Shown here: in pieces, positions 24,437 through 33,344 of the stretch | Position numbering within the stretch: the first letter of the stretch is position 1 | Layout: the number at the start of each line of letters is the position of its first letter | DNA from: Hyella sp964606015 | GTDB taxonomy: Bacteria > Cyanobacteriota > Cyanobacteriia > Cyanobacteriales > Xenococcaceae | DNA length: 33,399 nucleotides | Assembly: GCA_964606015.1 (NCBI GenBank) | Contig: CAZSEZ010000013.1 | Coordinates: 1 to 33,399, forward strand | Direction: 5' to 3' | The notes under the pieces: generated by a model | Seen by the model: only the letters and a program-made list of their open reading frames with translations | The model's database searches: none | Told to the model about the DNA's origin: nothing | Position numbers and translations under genes: made by a program

Positions 24437-25192
24437 CTAAATTAGTCCTTCTATTTCTAGTTCTTCAATAGTGCGAAGTCCCCGAGCATCACCAACACGA
24501 AGAATAGCTGATTTGGCATCTTCTTTGACACCATAGTCCTCATCCTCTACTAACGACTCAATTAGTGCGTCGATAGCAGTAGCATAGACAACATTGGAAG
24601 GTAGCTCGCGACATAATTGACCGATTGCCCATGCGCAGTTGCTTCTGACTGCAGCCATCGAGTCTCTTCTCAGTCCAGCAATCAGGGGAGGGATTGCTGC
24701 GATGATATCTTCGTATGCTAAAAGTGCGACTTGAGCCAAACCGCTAGCAGCCCAAAGACGTACCGCGGGAATATCTGTTTTGAGTGCATGAATCAGGGGA
24801 GCAACAGCACGACGATCATTGCTGCTTCCTAGTGCCCAAACCACTCCTTTACGGACATAGCCATTCCAATCTGCTTGTAAAAGTTGGATTAATGGCTCCA
24901 CAGTTTCCACAGAATTATTTCGTCCTAAGGCGTAGGCAGAGCTGACTCTCACCAAGGGACAATCATCTTGAAGTAGCTCAATCAGGTGAGGTATTGCTCG
25001 TGGATCTTGAATTTCGCAAAAAGCCCTAGTTGCCAGCATCCTTTGATTGGCCTCTGCGTGGGTTAAAAGAGCTAGCATTTCCTCTGGGTCTATCTCTGAG
25101 GTTTTTGTGCCTCCTTTACCGGGCTCAATGAAATCTAAGGGGCTATCTAAAATATCTTCTGTGTCTAATAAACTCAATTCATCTTTATCCAT
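24437..25192 (-). CDS. HEAT-repeat protein (IaiH-like)
   Basis: A 251-residue soluble protein made of about five to six HEAT/PBS-lyase-type repeats from residue 35 to the end. Examples are DPRAIPHLIELLQDDCPLVR, SVETVEPLIQLLQADWNGYV and RRAVAPLIHALKTDIPAVR. An acidic leader of about 35 residues precedes them. No catalytic motif is seen, so it is a binding scaffold. The text recalls IaiH, the HEAT protein found to interact with the Fe-S protein IscA in Synechocystis. That match is from memory; a phycobilin lyase-related (NblB-like) role is less likely because the lyase active-site regions are not evident. It is the upstream partner of ubiX, which starts four bases after this stop. Confidence 0.8.
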   Translation of the reverse strand: MDKDELSLLDTEDILDSPLDFIEPGKGGTKTSEIDPEEMLALLTHAEANQRMLATRAFCEIQDPRAIPHLIELLQDDCPLVRVSSAYALGRNNSVETVEPLIQLLQADWNGYVRKGVVWALGSSNDRRAVAPLIHALKTDIPAVRLWAASGLAQVALLAYEDIIAAIPPLIAGLRRDSMAAVRSNCAWAIGQLCRELPSNVVYATAIDALIESLVEDEDYGVKEDAKSAILRVGDARGLRTIEELEIEGLI

Positions 25193-25320
25193 AACGGCTG
25201 AGAATATCTTATTTAAATTTGTTTCCTTAAAACATCTACTAAATTAAGTACAAGGCAGTAAATTCCATTGTCCCTCTTTTGACTACCTTTTCTCAACCGC
25301 AAAAGCCGAACTTTAATACT

Positions 25321-25461
25321 TTATCGAATGTAGATGGTGGATACTGGAGCTGGTGCCGCCATATCCGAAGGGAGGAAAGCTCTGGAGCTTACCGCTAGCA
25401 AAGCCAAGATAAACATTGCTAAAATTAGGAATGGGCTAATGTAGCGACGAAAAAAATTCAT
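25321..25461 (-). CDS. 46-residue single-helix membrane peptide
   Basis: A short gene starting ATG at 25461 and stopping TAA at 25321. The protein begins MNFFRRYISPFLILAMFILA: a positively charged start (Arg5, Arg6), one clear transmembrane helix at about 9-26, and a short polar and proline-rich end (FLPSDMAAPAPVSTIYIR). A basic start before a helix suggests the N-terminus faces the cytoplasm. I recall similar 40-50 residue proteins in other cyanobacteria, with a conserved FLPxDMAAPAP-like end, but cannot confirm it here. The gene lies 128 bp upstream of the HEAT-repeat gene on the same strand and may share its transcript. No strong Shine-Dalgarno is seen. Function is unknown. Confidence 0.6.
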   Translation of the reverse strand: MNFFRRYISPFLILAMFILALLAVSSRAFLPSDMAAPAPVSTIYIR

Positions 25462-25647
25462 AGTAGGAACTAAATGCTAAATTTCACATACAATTCAGCT
25501 ATTAGCCTAACATTAATCTTTCTTTGATAGTTACAAAAATTAATTGATTTGTCTTTGTTGTAGTCAGTTGTAAAGCCCTACTTTTCTTGTTATATATTTT
25601 TTCAGTATTCGCTAGAATTTACCAGTAAAAATGACATCATACCTGAC

Positions 25648-28209
25648 ATGTCAGACCCAGATTATACCTTACCTATTTCGCAGACAAGTCGACTGTATCA
25701 ACAGTCTCAGACTAAGTATGGCTATAAAGTGCTTAGTAAAGGGGATGTTATTGGTGAGAAGTATCAGATTATCAAGGAATTGGGTAGTGGTGGTTTTGCG
25801 ACTACTTACTTAGCAGTAATAATTGACTCCAAAGAGCAAAAGTGTGTTCTTAAGCAATTGCAACCTCGCTTTAATAGTCTCGAAATTTGGGAAAATGCCA
25901 AAGAAAGATTAGATACAGAAGGGATGGTCCTGCGTTGGCTAGGTAAGCATGATCAAATACCTGAATTAATCGATCATTTTGATGAAAATGGTCAGTTTTT
26001 CTTAGTTCTAGAGTTTATTGAAGGGGAAGAGCTGGATCGAGAAGTTCAAAGGAACCTGCTCAACGAGAATAGTATTCTTTTACTATTATCTGATGTTCTG
26101 CAAATTCTGGATTTTGTTCATCAGCAGGGAGTAATTCATCGTGATATTAAGCCCAGTAATCTGATTCGTCGTCATGAAGACGGCAAAATGACTTTAATTG
26201 ATTTTGGAGCAGTCAAGGAAATTGGTACTGCCTTGTATGAGTCGCCTCAGACTGCATTGCAAACTCAGGTTATTGGCACTCCAGGCTACATGTCTCCGGA
26301 ACAGAATAATGGTAAGCCTGTCTACAGTAGTGATATCTATGCTCTGGGTAAAACTGCAATTTATGGTTTGACTGGAAAATCTCCTGTGGAGTGGGAACAG
26401 GCGAATGGTTATGAATCAACAAACTGGTGGAAAACTGCTGAGATAAGTCGAGAGCTTGCCAAGGCGATTGAGAAGATGATTTCCCCACGGCCTCGCGATC
26501 GCTATCAATCGGCTCAAGAAGTTCTTAGAGATATCAATCCACTGTTAAAGGTGGGGAAAACGATTCAGAAACGCTACCAAATCCTCAAGTATCTGGGGGG
26601 AGAGGGTCAAAATGATAATTATCTAGTTAAGGATATTAGTAGAAAAGGTAAAACAAAGTTCTACCTTAAAGTTTTGCGTTCTTCTACAGATACAAGTCTT
26701 AATATTAAAAAGCTAGATCGCTATTTAACAAAAGAAATTGAGAAAATCAATCACATATCGCCAGAGCAGGATGTTCTAAAAATACTCGAATGTTTTATTG
26801 ACAGTGAGCAAGTTTGTTTGGTGCAGGAATACATTCCAGGCTCTACTGTACAAGAGTTAATCAGTCGAGAAAAATCCCTAGATCAAGATTGGGTAATCGA
26901 CCTGATTTTTGAAACTGCTACTGTTTTAAATTTGTGCCATAAGCAAGAGGTTATCCATGGTAATGTTCGCCCTCTGAGTTTATTACAGCGAGAAGATGAA
27001 GGTAAGATTACTCTCAAGGATTTTAGTCAGCTTCAAACTTTAGATAGCAATTTACAAAGTGGTAATTTGGGCTATACTCCTCCCGAACAGATAGCAGGGA
27101 AAACTACCTTTGCTAGTGATGTTTATGCTTTGGGAATGACTGCAATCCATTGTTTGACAGGAATTAGTCCTCAGCAATTGAATATAAGTCATACAACAGG
27201 CGCTATTTTGTGGGAGAAAAAAGCGGTCGTTGATCCGGGTCTGGTACAGATTATTAATAAGATGACTAGTCTGGAGCGGAAGAATCGTTATAGTTCGGTT
27301 GCTCAGGTTCTCAAGGCAATCAAATCTTTCAAGAGGAAAAAGCACAAGAAAATCAGCTATGCTTTTTTCATTAGTATTCCAGTTGTCATGGCATTGGCAC
27401 TTTTTCTCTCTGCTCAGTGGGCACAAAGAACGGCTATCTCAGAATTTTATCTGGCAGATATTCGAGTAGATCGCAAGCAGTATCGTAGTGCTTTGAAGTA
27501 TTATGCAGAAGGAATTCGTAAGTTACCTAAAACTAGAAGGCAAGTCCAAAACTTTGAGTCGGCTTGGTTAAACAAAGCGAGTATTCACAGTCGCCTCAAA
27601 GAATATCAAGCTGCTCTATCTACCTGTGAAGAAGCTCTTAGGTACTATCAGAGTTATCGCTTGTGGAATTGTAAAGGATTGGCACTAGATAATCTTGACC
27701 AGTATGAAGCAGCAGTTGGTGCTTATGATAAAGCGATCGCTTTAGAACCAGATAATGTTTGGTCTTGGAATAATCGCGGTGATGCTTATGCCAAATTAGG
27801 TAATGTAGAGGCTGCGGTTGCTGATTTACAGCAAGCAATTCAGCTCAACCCTCAACAAAGTCATATTTCATTGAATAATTTAGGTAAGCTCTATTTTCAA
27901 CAGCGTAGCTACCAAGAAGCTATCGATGCCTATAAGAGTGCATTGCAAGTGAGTAGTCAGTACTTGCCTGCGATGGTTGGCTTAGGAAATGCTTATAAGT
28001 CCATCCAAGATTATGACAATGCACGGGCTGCTTATGACCGTGCGATTGAAGTTAACCCTGAGGCCTATGAAGCTTGGTATGGTAAGGCTTTAGTAGCTGA
28101 ATCCTTATCCAAGAATAGCGAAGCAAGGCAAGCTTATCAGCAAGCACTGAATATTAGACCAGATTGGCAAGCTGCCCTTGATGGTTTGATGCGGTTGGAT
28201 GGCAAGTAA
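25648..28209 (+). CDS. Ser/Thr kinase-pseudokinase with transmembrane helix and TPR repeats
   Basis: An 853-residue membrane kinase of eukaryotic type. The first kinase domain (about 39-300) has the Gly loop ELGSGGFATTYLA, Lys69 in VLKQL, HRDIKPSN (Asp166, Asn171), DFG (Asp185) and GTPGYMSPEQ, so it should be active. A second kinase fold (about 310-560) has lost key residues: HGN at 437-439 replaces HRD (Asn439 for Asp), and DFS replaces DFG. It keeps GYTPPEQ and SDVYALG, so it is a pseudokinase, probably regulatory. A basic patch and one helix (about 569-589) follow, then roughly six TPR repeats (from about 600), such as SWNNRGDAYAKLGNVEAAV, expected outside the membrane. No clear ribosome site marks the start, but the first domain is complete from it. 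Confidence 0.93.
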   Translation: MSDPDYTLPISQTSRLYQQSQTKYGYKVLSKGDVIGEKYQIIKELGSGGFATTYLAVIIDSKEQKCVLKQLQPRFNSLEIWENAKERLDTEGMVLRWLGKHDQIPELIDHFDENGQFFLVLEFIEGEELDREVQRNLLNENSILLLLSDVLQILDFVHQQGVIHRDIKPSNLIRRHEDGKMTLIDFGAVKEIGTALYESPQTALQTQVIGTPGYMSPEQNNGKPVYSSDIYALGKTAIYGLTGKSPVEWEQANGYESTNWWKTAEISRELAKAIEKMISPRPRDRYQSAQEVLRDINPLLKVGKTIQKRYQILKYLGGEGQNDNYLVKDISRKGKTKFYLKVLRSSTDTSLNIKKLDRYLTKEIEKINHISPEQDVLKILECFIDSEQVCLVQEYIPGSTVQELISREKSLDQDWVIDLIFETATVLNLCHKQEVIHGNVRPLSLLQREDEGKITLKDFSQLQTLDSNLQSGNLGYTPPEQIAGKTTFASDVYALGMTAIHCLTGISPQQLNISHTTGAILWEKKAVVDPGLVQIINKMTSLERKNRYSSVAQVLKAIKSFKRKKHKKISYAFFISIPVVMALALFLSAQWAQRTAISEFYLADIRVDRKQYRSALKYYAEGIRKLPKTRRQVQNFESAWLNKASIHSRLKEYQAALSTCEEALRYYQSYRLWNCKGLALDNLDQYEAAVGAYDKAIALEPDNVWSWNNRGDAYAKLGNVEAAVADLQQAIQLNPQQSHISLNNLGKLYFQQRSYQEAIDAYKSALQVSSQYLPAMVGLGNAYKSIQDYDNARAAYDRAIEVNPEAYEAWYGKALVAESLSKNSEARQAYQQALNIRPDWQAALDGLMRLDGK

Positions 28210-28307
28210 AGTAATTGGATCGATGAAATGAATTTAAGGGATTTATCTTGTGAATAGCTATTTGTTGAGGTTGACTTAGGAGAGAGAGCTAGGGAGATTA
28301 GAACGTT

Positions 28308-29240
28308 GTGAAATCTATTATTGGTGTAATTAAACCTTATCTGCGTTGGTTTATTTTAGGCGCAACTCTCTTTTTTCTATTCAAAACTTTTAAAGATAAT
28401 TTTCAAGAAGTTGCTGATATTAGCTTAGATAGTCAAGCTTGGTTGTTTCTGGCTATTGCGCTCATTATTACTTTATTGGCCCATGTGTGGTCTGGTTGGG
28501 TTTGGAGCTGGATTTTAACCCTATTTGGCCAGTCTCTGGGCTGGCTCAGGGGAATTCAGGTTTATCTAATTACCAATATTGCGAAATACTTACCTGGAAA
28601 TGTTTGGCATTTTTACGGCAGAATCTCAGCTATCAAAGAACAAGGGGGAACTACTGGTATAGCAACTCTTTGCACTGTTTTAGAACCCTTACTAATGGCT
28701 GCTGCAGCTCTTTTGATTGCTGTTGTTAGTACTTTACTGGGAATTGTCGACGCGACTAACTCTCTAGTTTTATTGGGACAGATTTTTGCTCTCATAGCTG
28801 TTCTAGTAGGGATTCACCCAGCAATTCTTCATCCTTTATTACGTCGTCTTAGCAAGAGTAAAACAAAAACAGCAACTAATGCTGCCCTTAAAACTTATCC
28901 CTTGCTGCCTTTCGCTGGAGAAATAGGCTTTATTCTGTTACGTGGTGCGGGCTTTTTAATGGTGATGCTGGCATTGCAGACTGTGGCTCTGGCTCAAATT
29001 CCTAATGTTTTGAGTGCTTTTAGTATCGCTTGGTTATTAGGTTTAGTTATTCCTGGGGCGCCAGGAGGAATTGGTGTATTTGAAGCAACTGCCATTGCTT
29101 TGCTCCCAGAAACTTTATTTAATCCTGCAAATGTCTTATTGGCTGTAGCCTGTTATCGTGTTATCAGCATCTTGGCAGAAGCGATCGCTGCACTACTCGC
29201 TTGGTCTATGCAAGCTTTTGGCCAATCAAATCATACTTGA
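28308..29240 (+). CDS. UPF0104/flippase-like membrane protein
   Basis: A 310-residue membrane protein of the lysylphosphatidylglycerol synthase transmembrane-region (UPF0104/YbhN-like) family, with about seven to eight helices. Recognisable text includes ITNIAKYLPGNVWHFYGR, a loop with conserved glycines, and LGLVIPGAPGGIGVFEATAI near the end, both diagnostic of the family. Members move or modify lipid-linked molecules; the substrate here is unknown. The start is GTG at 28308 with GGGAG upstream at about 28290. The last 35 bp overlap the convergent alpha/beta hydrolase gene tail to tail. No terminator can therefore lie between them. Confidence 0.85.
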   Translation: MKSIIGVIKPYLRWFILGATLFFLFKTFKDNFQEVADISLDSQAWLFLAIALIITLLAHVWSGWVWSWILTLFGQSLGWLRGIQVYLITNIAKYLPGNVWHFYGRISAIKEQGGTTGIATLCTVLEPLLMAAAALLIAVVSTLLGIVDATNSLVLLGQIFALIAVLVGIHPAILHPLLRRLSKSKTKTATNAALKTYPLLPFAGEIGFILLRGAGFLMVMLALQTVALAQIPNVLSAFSIAWLLGLVIPGAPGGIGVFEATAIALLPETLFNPANVLLAVACYRVISILAEAIAALLAWSMQAFGQSNHT

Positions 29241-30039
29241 GCAAAATCTCGGCTAAGTTGATCTTAGTTTCTAGTAAACAGGCATGACCACTGTCAGGTA
29301 GGATTTCTATTTTGGTATTTGGAAAAAGATTGGCTAATTTGTCAGCTTCTCTTACAGAAGGCAAAAGGCGATCGCCCTTACTGGCAATAATCAGAGTTTC
29401 CTGGATAAATTGTTGACACAGGTTGGAATCTAGTGCGAAGTCTCTCAACATTGCCAAACGCCAGCTCACTACTTTTTGCGGTAGTGATTTCATGGCCGCT
29501 AGCAAAGCACGACGATTTACTGGGTTGATTCGATTTAATTCTGCTAAAAAAGGCAGCATACCCAAGGCAGAGTTGCGATGTAGCCAGCCAGGAAGCAAGG
29601 GAATTAAGTTAATGCCTAAACCGAGAATTGGCTGTTGATTGAAAGAAGAAGCTGAGTTAATAACTACTAGCTTGTGGACAACATTGGGTATTGTTAATGC
29701 TACCGACATGGCCAAACAACCGCCAAAAGATTCTCCGCAAAGATAAATCTTTTCCTGCTGGAGATTGTTCAATTCTCTGAGTAAGCAATTTACAGTTGCT
29801 TTGGTTAAATCCTGCCAATCTCTAAGGTCGTTACTAGGAATTTTCAAGCAGCGTAGCTTGAAATAAGGTGCTAGATTTCTGGCCTGATCGCCAAATAATT
29901 TTCCTGTTCCATCCATTCCTGGGAGATATACCAGTAACGGTAAATCTAGATGATCGCTATCTTGGTATTGAGAGTCTCCTGCTAGAGGATTGAAAAGCTC
30001 TAACGAGTAGTTATTAAAATCAGTTGGTATTGAGGACAA
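29206..30039 (-). CDS. Alpha/beta hydrolase (phytyl-ester-synthase-like hydrolase domain)
   Basis: A 277-residue soluble serine hydrolase. The nucleophile elbow is GESFGG (Ser104), the acid is probably Asp223 in ASKGDRLLP, and the base His252 in PDSGHACLLE, so the triad is complete. The start of the fold, LVYLPGMDGTGKLFGDQA, supplies the oxyanion region. VYLPGMDGTG, CLKIPSNDLRDW and LCGESFGGCLA resemble the N-terminal hydrolase domain of plant phytyl ester synthases. By that likeness it may act on esters of lipids or phytol; this is inference. The acyltransferase domain of the plant enzymes is absent, as in other short cyanobacterial forms. It converges on and overlaps the flippase-like gene by 35 bp. 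Confidence 0.85.
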   Translation of the reverse strand: MSSIPTDFNNYSLELFNPLAGDSQYQDSDHLDLPLLVYLPGMDGTGKLFGDQARNLAPYFKLRCLKIPSNDLRDWQDLTKATVNCLLRELNNLQQEKIYLCGESFGGCLAMSVALTIPNVVHKLVVINSASSFNQQPILGLGINLIPLLPGWLHRNSALGMLPFLAELNRINPVNRRALLAAMKSLPQKVVSWRLAMLRDFALDSNLCQQFIQETLIIASKGDRLLPSVREADKLANLFPNTKIEILPDSGHACLLETKINLAEILLKYDLIGQKLA

Positions 30040-30063
30040 AGCTAGTTAAATTCTGCGTTAGAA

Positions 30064-30101
30064 AGCCATTAGTAAGTTACGTCACTTACTACTTACTGGC
30101 T
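30064..30101 (-). other. Long imperfect hairpin upstream of the hydrolase gene
   Basis: AGCCA and AGTAAGT on the left pair with ACTTACT and TGGCT on the right, with a 6-base loop and an unequal internal bulge. On the minus strand only TTTCT follows, so it could be a weak terminator of the 30202-30828 gene or part of the hydrolase leader. Confidence 0.4.
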
Positions 30102-30201
30102 ATTCTAGATGGATTAGGCTAAAAAAGTTTGCGATCGCTAGAAAATATCAACGGCTGAATCACCACATAACACTTTCTGGCAATCGCTGATGAGGAATTA
30201 A

Positions 30202-30828
30202 TTATCTGCGAGGATTAAGAAGTTTAAGTACTTCTGGATTATTGCGATCAATGTCGTAGACGTAGCCCAGATTAATAGCAGCTCTGCGTCTAATTCCTAG
30301 TACAGGATATAGAGAGCGTTCAAGCTTCTCCGTAGCGTGGATATTTGCTGCTTCAACAAGCTCTAATGCTAATTCCCGAGAAATATTTGTGCCGAAAGTG
30401 GCGAGAACCTCATTTGCACATTGATTTTGTCTTGCTTGCTCTAAGTCACCAATTCTTTGTTCGTGAGCAAGCAGAATGATATCTATACAAGATGAATAAT
30501 CAAAAGCATTATCAAAAGTAAAAGCGAAGTCTCCCAATCGAGTGCCTGAAAGACTGGAGTTTATAGGTCTGGTTTCGGTGGTTGTGGTAGTTGGTTCTTC
30601 TTGAATTGTTGTGGTGTGAGTGGATTTCTTTTCAGTGGTCTCTGTTCCATGAGGGCAATGTGCATTCGCAATTGCTGTAGTGGAGATAAATCCGAGGGCT
30701 AAAGAGACAATAGCTAACTTATTAACAGGTGCTGGTAATTGAAACTGGGCAAGGATTGACTTGCTCGATCCTGATGTAATAGAAGCTAAGTTCTTGCTGA
30801 AGAACGAACTAGAACGTAGATATTTCAT
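30202..30828 (-). CDS. Exported Thr-rich protein of unknown function
   Basis: A 208-residue protein that I do not recognise. A long basic-Ser leader (1-36) precedes a hydrophobic helix (about 37-53, KLAIVSLALGFISTTAI) ending in ANAHC, a plausible signal peptide cleavage site. A low-complexity linker follows (about 63-87), with runs of Thr and Glu such as TTEKKSTHTTTIQEEPTTTT. The C-terminal part (from about 95) is a compact, mostly helical domain with two cysteines (YSSCID, QNQCAN) that may pair, and ends RRAAINLGYVYDIDRNNPEV. It is probably periplasmic or surface-exposed, with the Thr-rich part as a spacer. Neighbours give no hint. No alternative Met follows that would shorten the leader. 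Confidence 0.6.
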   Translation of the reverse strand: MKYLRSSSFFSKNLASITSGSSKSILAQFQLPAPVNKLAIVSLALGFISTTAIANAHCPHGTETTEKKSTHTTTIQEEPTTTTTETRPINSSLSGTRLGDFAFTFDNAFDYSSCIDIILLAHEQRIGDLEQARQNQCANEVLATFGTNISRELALELVEAANIHATEKLERSLYPVLGIRRRAAINLGYVYDIDRNNPEVLKLLNPRR

Positions 30829-31016
30829 TATTGCGATTGCTATTTCTTGTCTTTGAGTAAAGAACTATTTTTTAAATGCCCTTTTATTAGAGAACTTTAG
30901 CTTTCATTCTACAACGACCAAAAGTTTCAGGGCGTAATTGCTCAATAAAGATTATTTGTCTAAAGTGCCAACTTGGCTTTGTCTAGCTACCTACTTACAC
31001 TCGTTATCTTGATCAG

Positions 31017-31595
31017 CTATCCTATCCAGATGATGCTGTCATCTTGATTAACCTCTGGTGTAATTCTCAAAGAGTTTGCTGAGTATGACTTCTCTGATAA
31101 TTTTTTCCTACCTGGATAATTACGGCTGTTTAGGTCTAAGTGGCGCTTTCTTCTAGCAGATCTTCTTTGGGGTTGAGAGTGGAGAGATTCCAAAAAGAAT
31201 TCCAGAGTTTGGGCATTGAGGTATCCCTGAAAAACGGCAACTGTACCGAAACGGATTCCTGTTTCTCTCTGCTCCTTTAAGATTTCTAAAATTTGTGCTT
31301 CATCTATTAATCCTGCCTGCTTAAAGTAATGACCGATTGGTTGCTTCTTCCGTTGAGAGATGATGATTTGCCAGTCTCTAACGAAAAAATTAATGGTGTT
31401 ATGTTTTAGCCAACCTTTTAGCGCCACAATCTCGCCAAAAAGAAACTGTGGATTAGCTTCTTGTTCCTGTAGTGCAAGTTCTACCTGAGATGAAGAAAGT
31501 AAGCCAGCTTCTATTAGAAGTTCACCTATAGGCTTGGTACTCGGTTGAGTGGATCTTGGGTCTGGAGGTTGATAACTTCTAGTGTGTGTCAACAT
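31017..31595 (-). CDS. Stand-alone protein with two MshEN-like domains
   Basis: A 192-residue soluble protein. Two copies of the motif found at the N-terminus of type II/IV secretion ATPases (GspE_N/MshEN) are visible: PIGELLIEAGLLSSSQVELA (from residue 22) and PIGHYFKQAGLIDEAQILEI (from residue 86). Each continues with a second strand-turn (LFGEIVALKGWL, RFGTVAVFQGYL). In MshEN proteins this repeat binds c-di-GMP; the usual Arg before the first Leu-Gly is a Pro here, so binding is uncertain. No ATPase follows. The tail is very basic (RRSARRKRH), then ends IIWIG. It may be a regulator that borrows the secretion-ATPase sensing fold. It is between an exported protein gene and an MFS gene on the same strand, with no close coupling. 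Confidence 0.7.
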   Translation of the reverse strand: MLTHTRSYQPPDPRSTQPSTKPIGELLIEAGLLSSSQVELALQEQEANPQFLFGEIVALKGWLKHNTINFFVRDWQIIISQRKKQPIGHYFKQAGLIDEAQILEILKEQRETGIRFGTVAVFQGYLNAQTLEFFLESLHSQPQRRSARRKRHLDLNSRNYPGRKKLSEKSYSANSLRITPEVNQDDSIIWIG

Positions 31596-31952
31596 ATTTC
31601 ACGATGCCTTAAGTAAATGAGAAATAATTACAGAATTATCTAGGAATATATATGTAGTTATATTTATTTCAATATAGTGATAATAACACCAAAAAAAACA
31701 CTTAGACAATTAATTTATTGAAAAAATAAATTAGGTAATAGGCAGTAGTTTTTGCCGTTAAATATACTTAATATCTTGGCTCAAAATAAATACTTTAAAG
31801 GTGTTTTGAAATCTTTGATTAATCAAAATTACTGGCTTATAATTCTTTTGGACATTAGTAAAGGTCAATCTCCGTATTTCCCTCAATACCATTCTAAGTG
31901 GTTGAAAGAGTAATGGTCTTAAGTGATTATTGGCACGTATGTCTACATGATT
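31596..31952. other. AT-rich intergenic region, no gene seen
   Basis: 357 bp upstream of the MshEN-like gene and downstream of the MFS gene. It includes an A8 run at 31691-31698 and the hairpin TAATTTATT/AATAAATTA with loop GAAAA (31711-31733). ACCATT/AATGGT arms near 31889-31916 could be a weak terminator for the MFS gene, but no U run follows. Confidence 0.4.
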
Positions 31953-33128
31953 TTAATCTGGAATTTCTTTGGACAATTGACTTAGTAGTAAGCACATTAA
32001 TAATGAGCTAAAAGCAAAAATAATGCCCGTGATATTCATTGTGGGATAGGTGTATTCTGATTGAGTAAAGATAAACTCAAATAAACCAACTCCAGCACTA
32101 AAGCCACCAAAATAGCTGCCAACTCCTAACCCAGAAGAACCTGAGGGAACTAGATTTAAAGCGAAAGGAATTGCTCCATTAAGCACTAGACTCAATCCCA
32201 AGGCGATAAATAGTAACGCAATAAAATCTGATGACTGAAGAGAAATCAAAGAGGCGAATACAGACATTAGCAGAATTAAACAGCAACCAAGCACCATCGC
32301 CGAGACATTGCCTAATTTAGTTCCTATTTGTCCGGCTGGGAGAGCGGATATACCTAAAACAACAAAAAATCCAGTTATTCCCAAATTGTTGCTATCTGAC
32401 CCTAAATGGGTTGCTACTATCTGACCTATTGTAGGAATTAGAAATCGTAAACCCCATCCTACAAAAATACCAATAGCAAAAAGTAGACCTAATCGCCATT
32501 TTGATGGCACTGGTTGTTGAGTGTTGGGATGAGGAGCTGCAGGCGGATTGAGACGGAGTAAGATAAACCCGGCTGTTAATAACACTATCGAACCAAGGGC
32601 AAAGGTAAATCCTGCACCTAGTTTGAGAATGATACCGTAGGCATCGAAGCGGAAAGCGCCTACTAATCCTCCAACTAGACTAAGAATACTAGCTGCTTGA
32701 GGCAGAAGATCTTTGCTAGGGGTAGCTCGGCCTAATAAAGCGATCGCAGGAGAACGAAATACCGCCATTACACTTGCCCAAGCTACAACCAAGATTGGCA
32801 GAAGCCACTTGATATTTGGCAAAAAGATCACCAAACAGGGAATCAAGATGAATAGTAAAGATGCCAGCATGATTCCCTTCGTAATGATTGGTAGCTTAGT
32901 ACCTCGGATTTGTAACTGGCGATCGCTATACCAACCAAATGCAGGTTCGATGATAGCTTCTAAGATATTTTCGATAATGAGTAAGGTAATACCTAATTCT
33001 TTGCTCAAGCCAACCTGTACGAGTAATAGAGGTAGATAAAGGTTATAGATTACCCAACAAAGAGTAATTGCACCTTGCAGTGCAGCGATTCCCCAAACTC
33101 GAACCCACAAAACCCTAACCGAATTCAT
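31953..33128 (-). CDS. MFS transporter
   Basis: A 391-residue membrane protein with about 12 helices, of normal major facilitator superfamily length. The loop between helices 2 and 3 has EPAFGWYSDRQLQIRGTK, a good match to MFS motif A (GxxSDRxxRR-like). The first part, WVRVWGIAALQGAITLCWVI and NLYLPLLLVQVGLS, resembles the SLC45/GPH-like sugar transporter branch, but I would not assign a substrate. The second half has typical Gly- and Ala-rich helices (GITGFFVVLGISALPAG). No substrate-binding or efflux partner genes adjoin. The ATG at 33128 has only a weak ribosome site. Confidence 0.88.
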   Translation of the reverse strand: MNSVRVLWVRVWGIAALQGAITLCWVIYNLYLPLLLVQVGLSKELGITLLIIENILEAIIEPAFGWYSDRQLQIRGTKLPIITKGIMLASLLFILIPCLVIFLPNIKWLLPILVVAWASVMAVFRSPAIALLGRATPSKDLLPQAASILSLVGGLVGAFRFDAYGIILKLGAGFTFALGSIVLLTAGFILLRLNPPAAPHPNTQQPVPSKWRLGLLFAIGIFVGWGLRFLIPTIGQIVATHLGSDSNNLGITGFFVVLGISALPAGQIGTKLGNVSAMVLGCCLILLMSVFASLISLQSSDFIALLFIALGLSLVLNGAIPFALNLVPSGSSGLGVGSYFGGFSAGVGLFEFIFTQSEYTYPTMNITGIIFAFSSLLMCLLLSQLSKEIPD

Positions 33129-33288
33129 CTTGCTACTTGGTTGTTATTTTTTTCACTGTAGCTTGATTTAGGGTGCAAGATTTTGAGTTAATGCGATCGC
33201 TCCTAAGACTGATTTGATATTTTCAATTACTTGTTAGTTGATGAAGCGTAGAATAACTACTCCTTTTGCTGAATGAAAGATTGCATTA

Positions 33289-33330
33289 TCACAACAAAAG
33301 AAGCCCCTTCTTCTTTTGATAAAAGGGGCT
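33289..33330 (-). terminator. Terminator of the gene entering from the right edge
   Basis: On the minus strand the stem AGCCCCTT/AAGGGGCT (33302-33309 and 33323-33330) is followed by a T-rich stretch, TTCTTTTGTTGT. It lies 14 bp past the stop of the partial gene. Confidence 0.75.
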
Positions 33331-33344
33331 GAACAAGAGAGATA

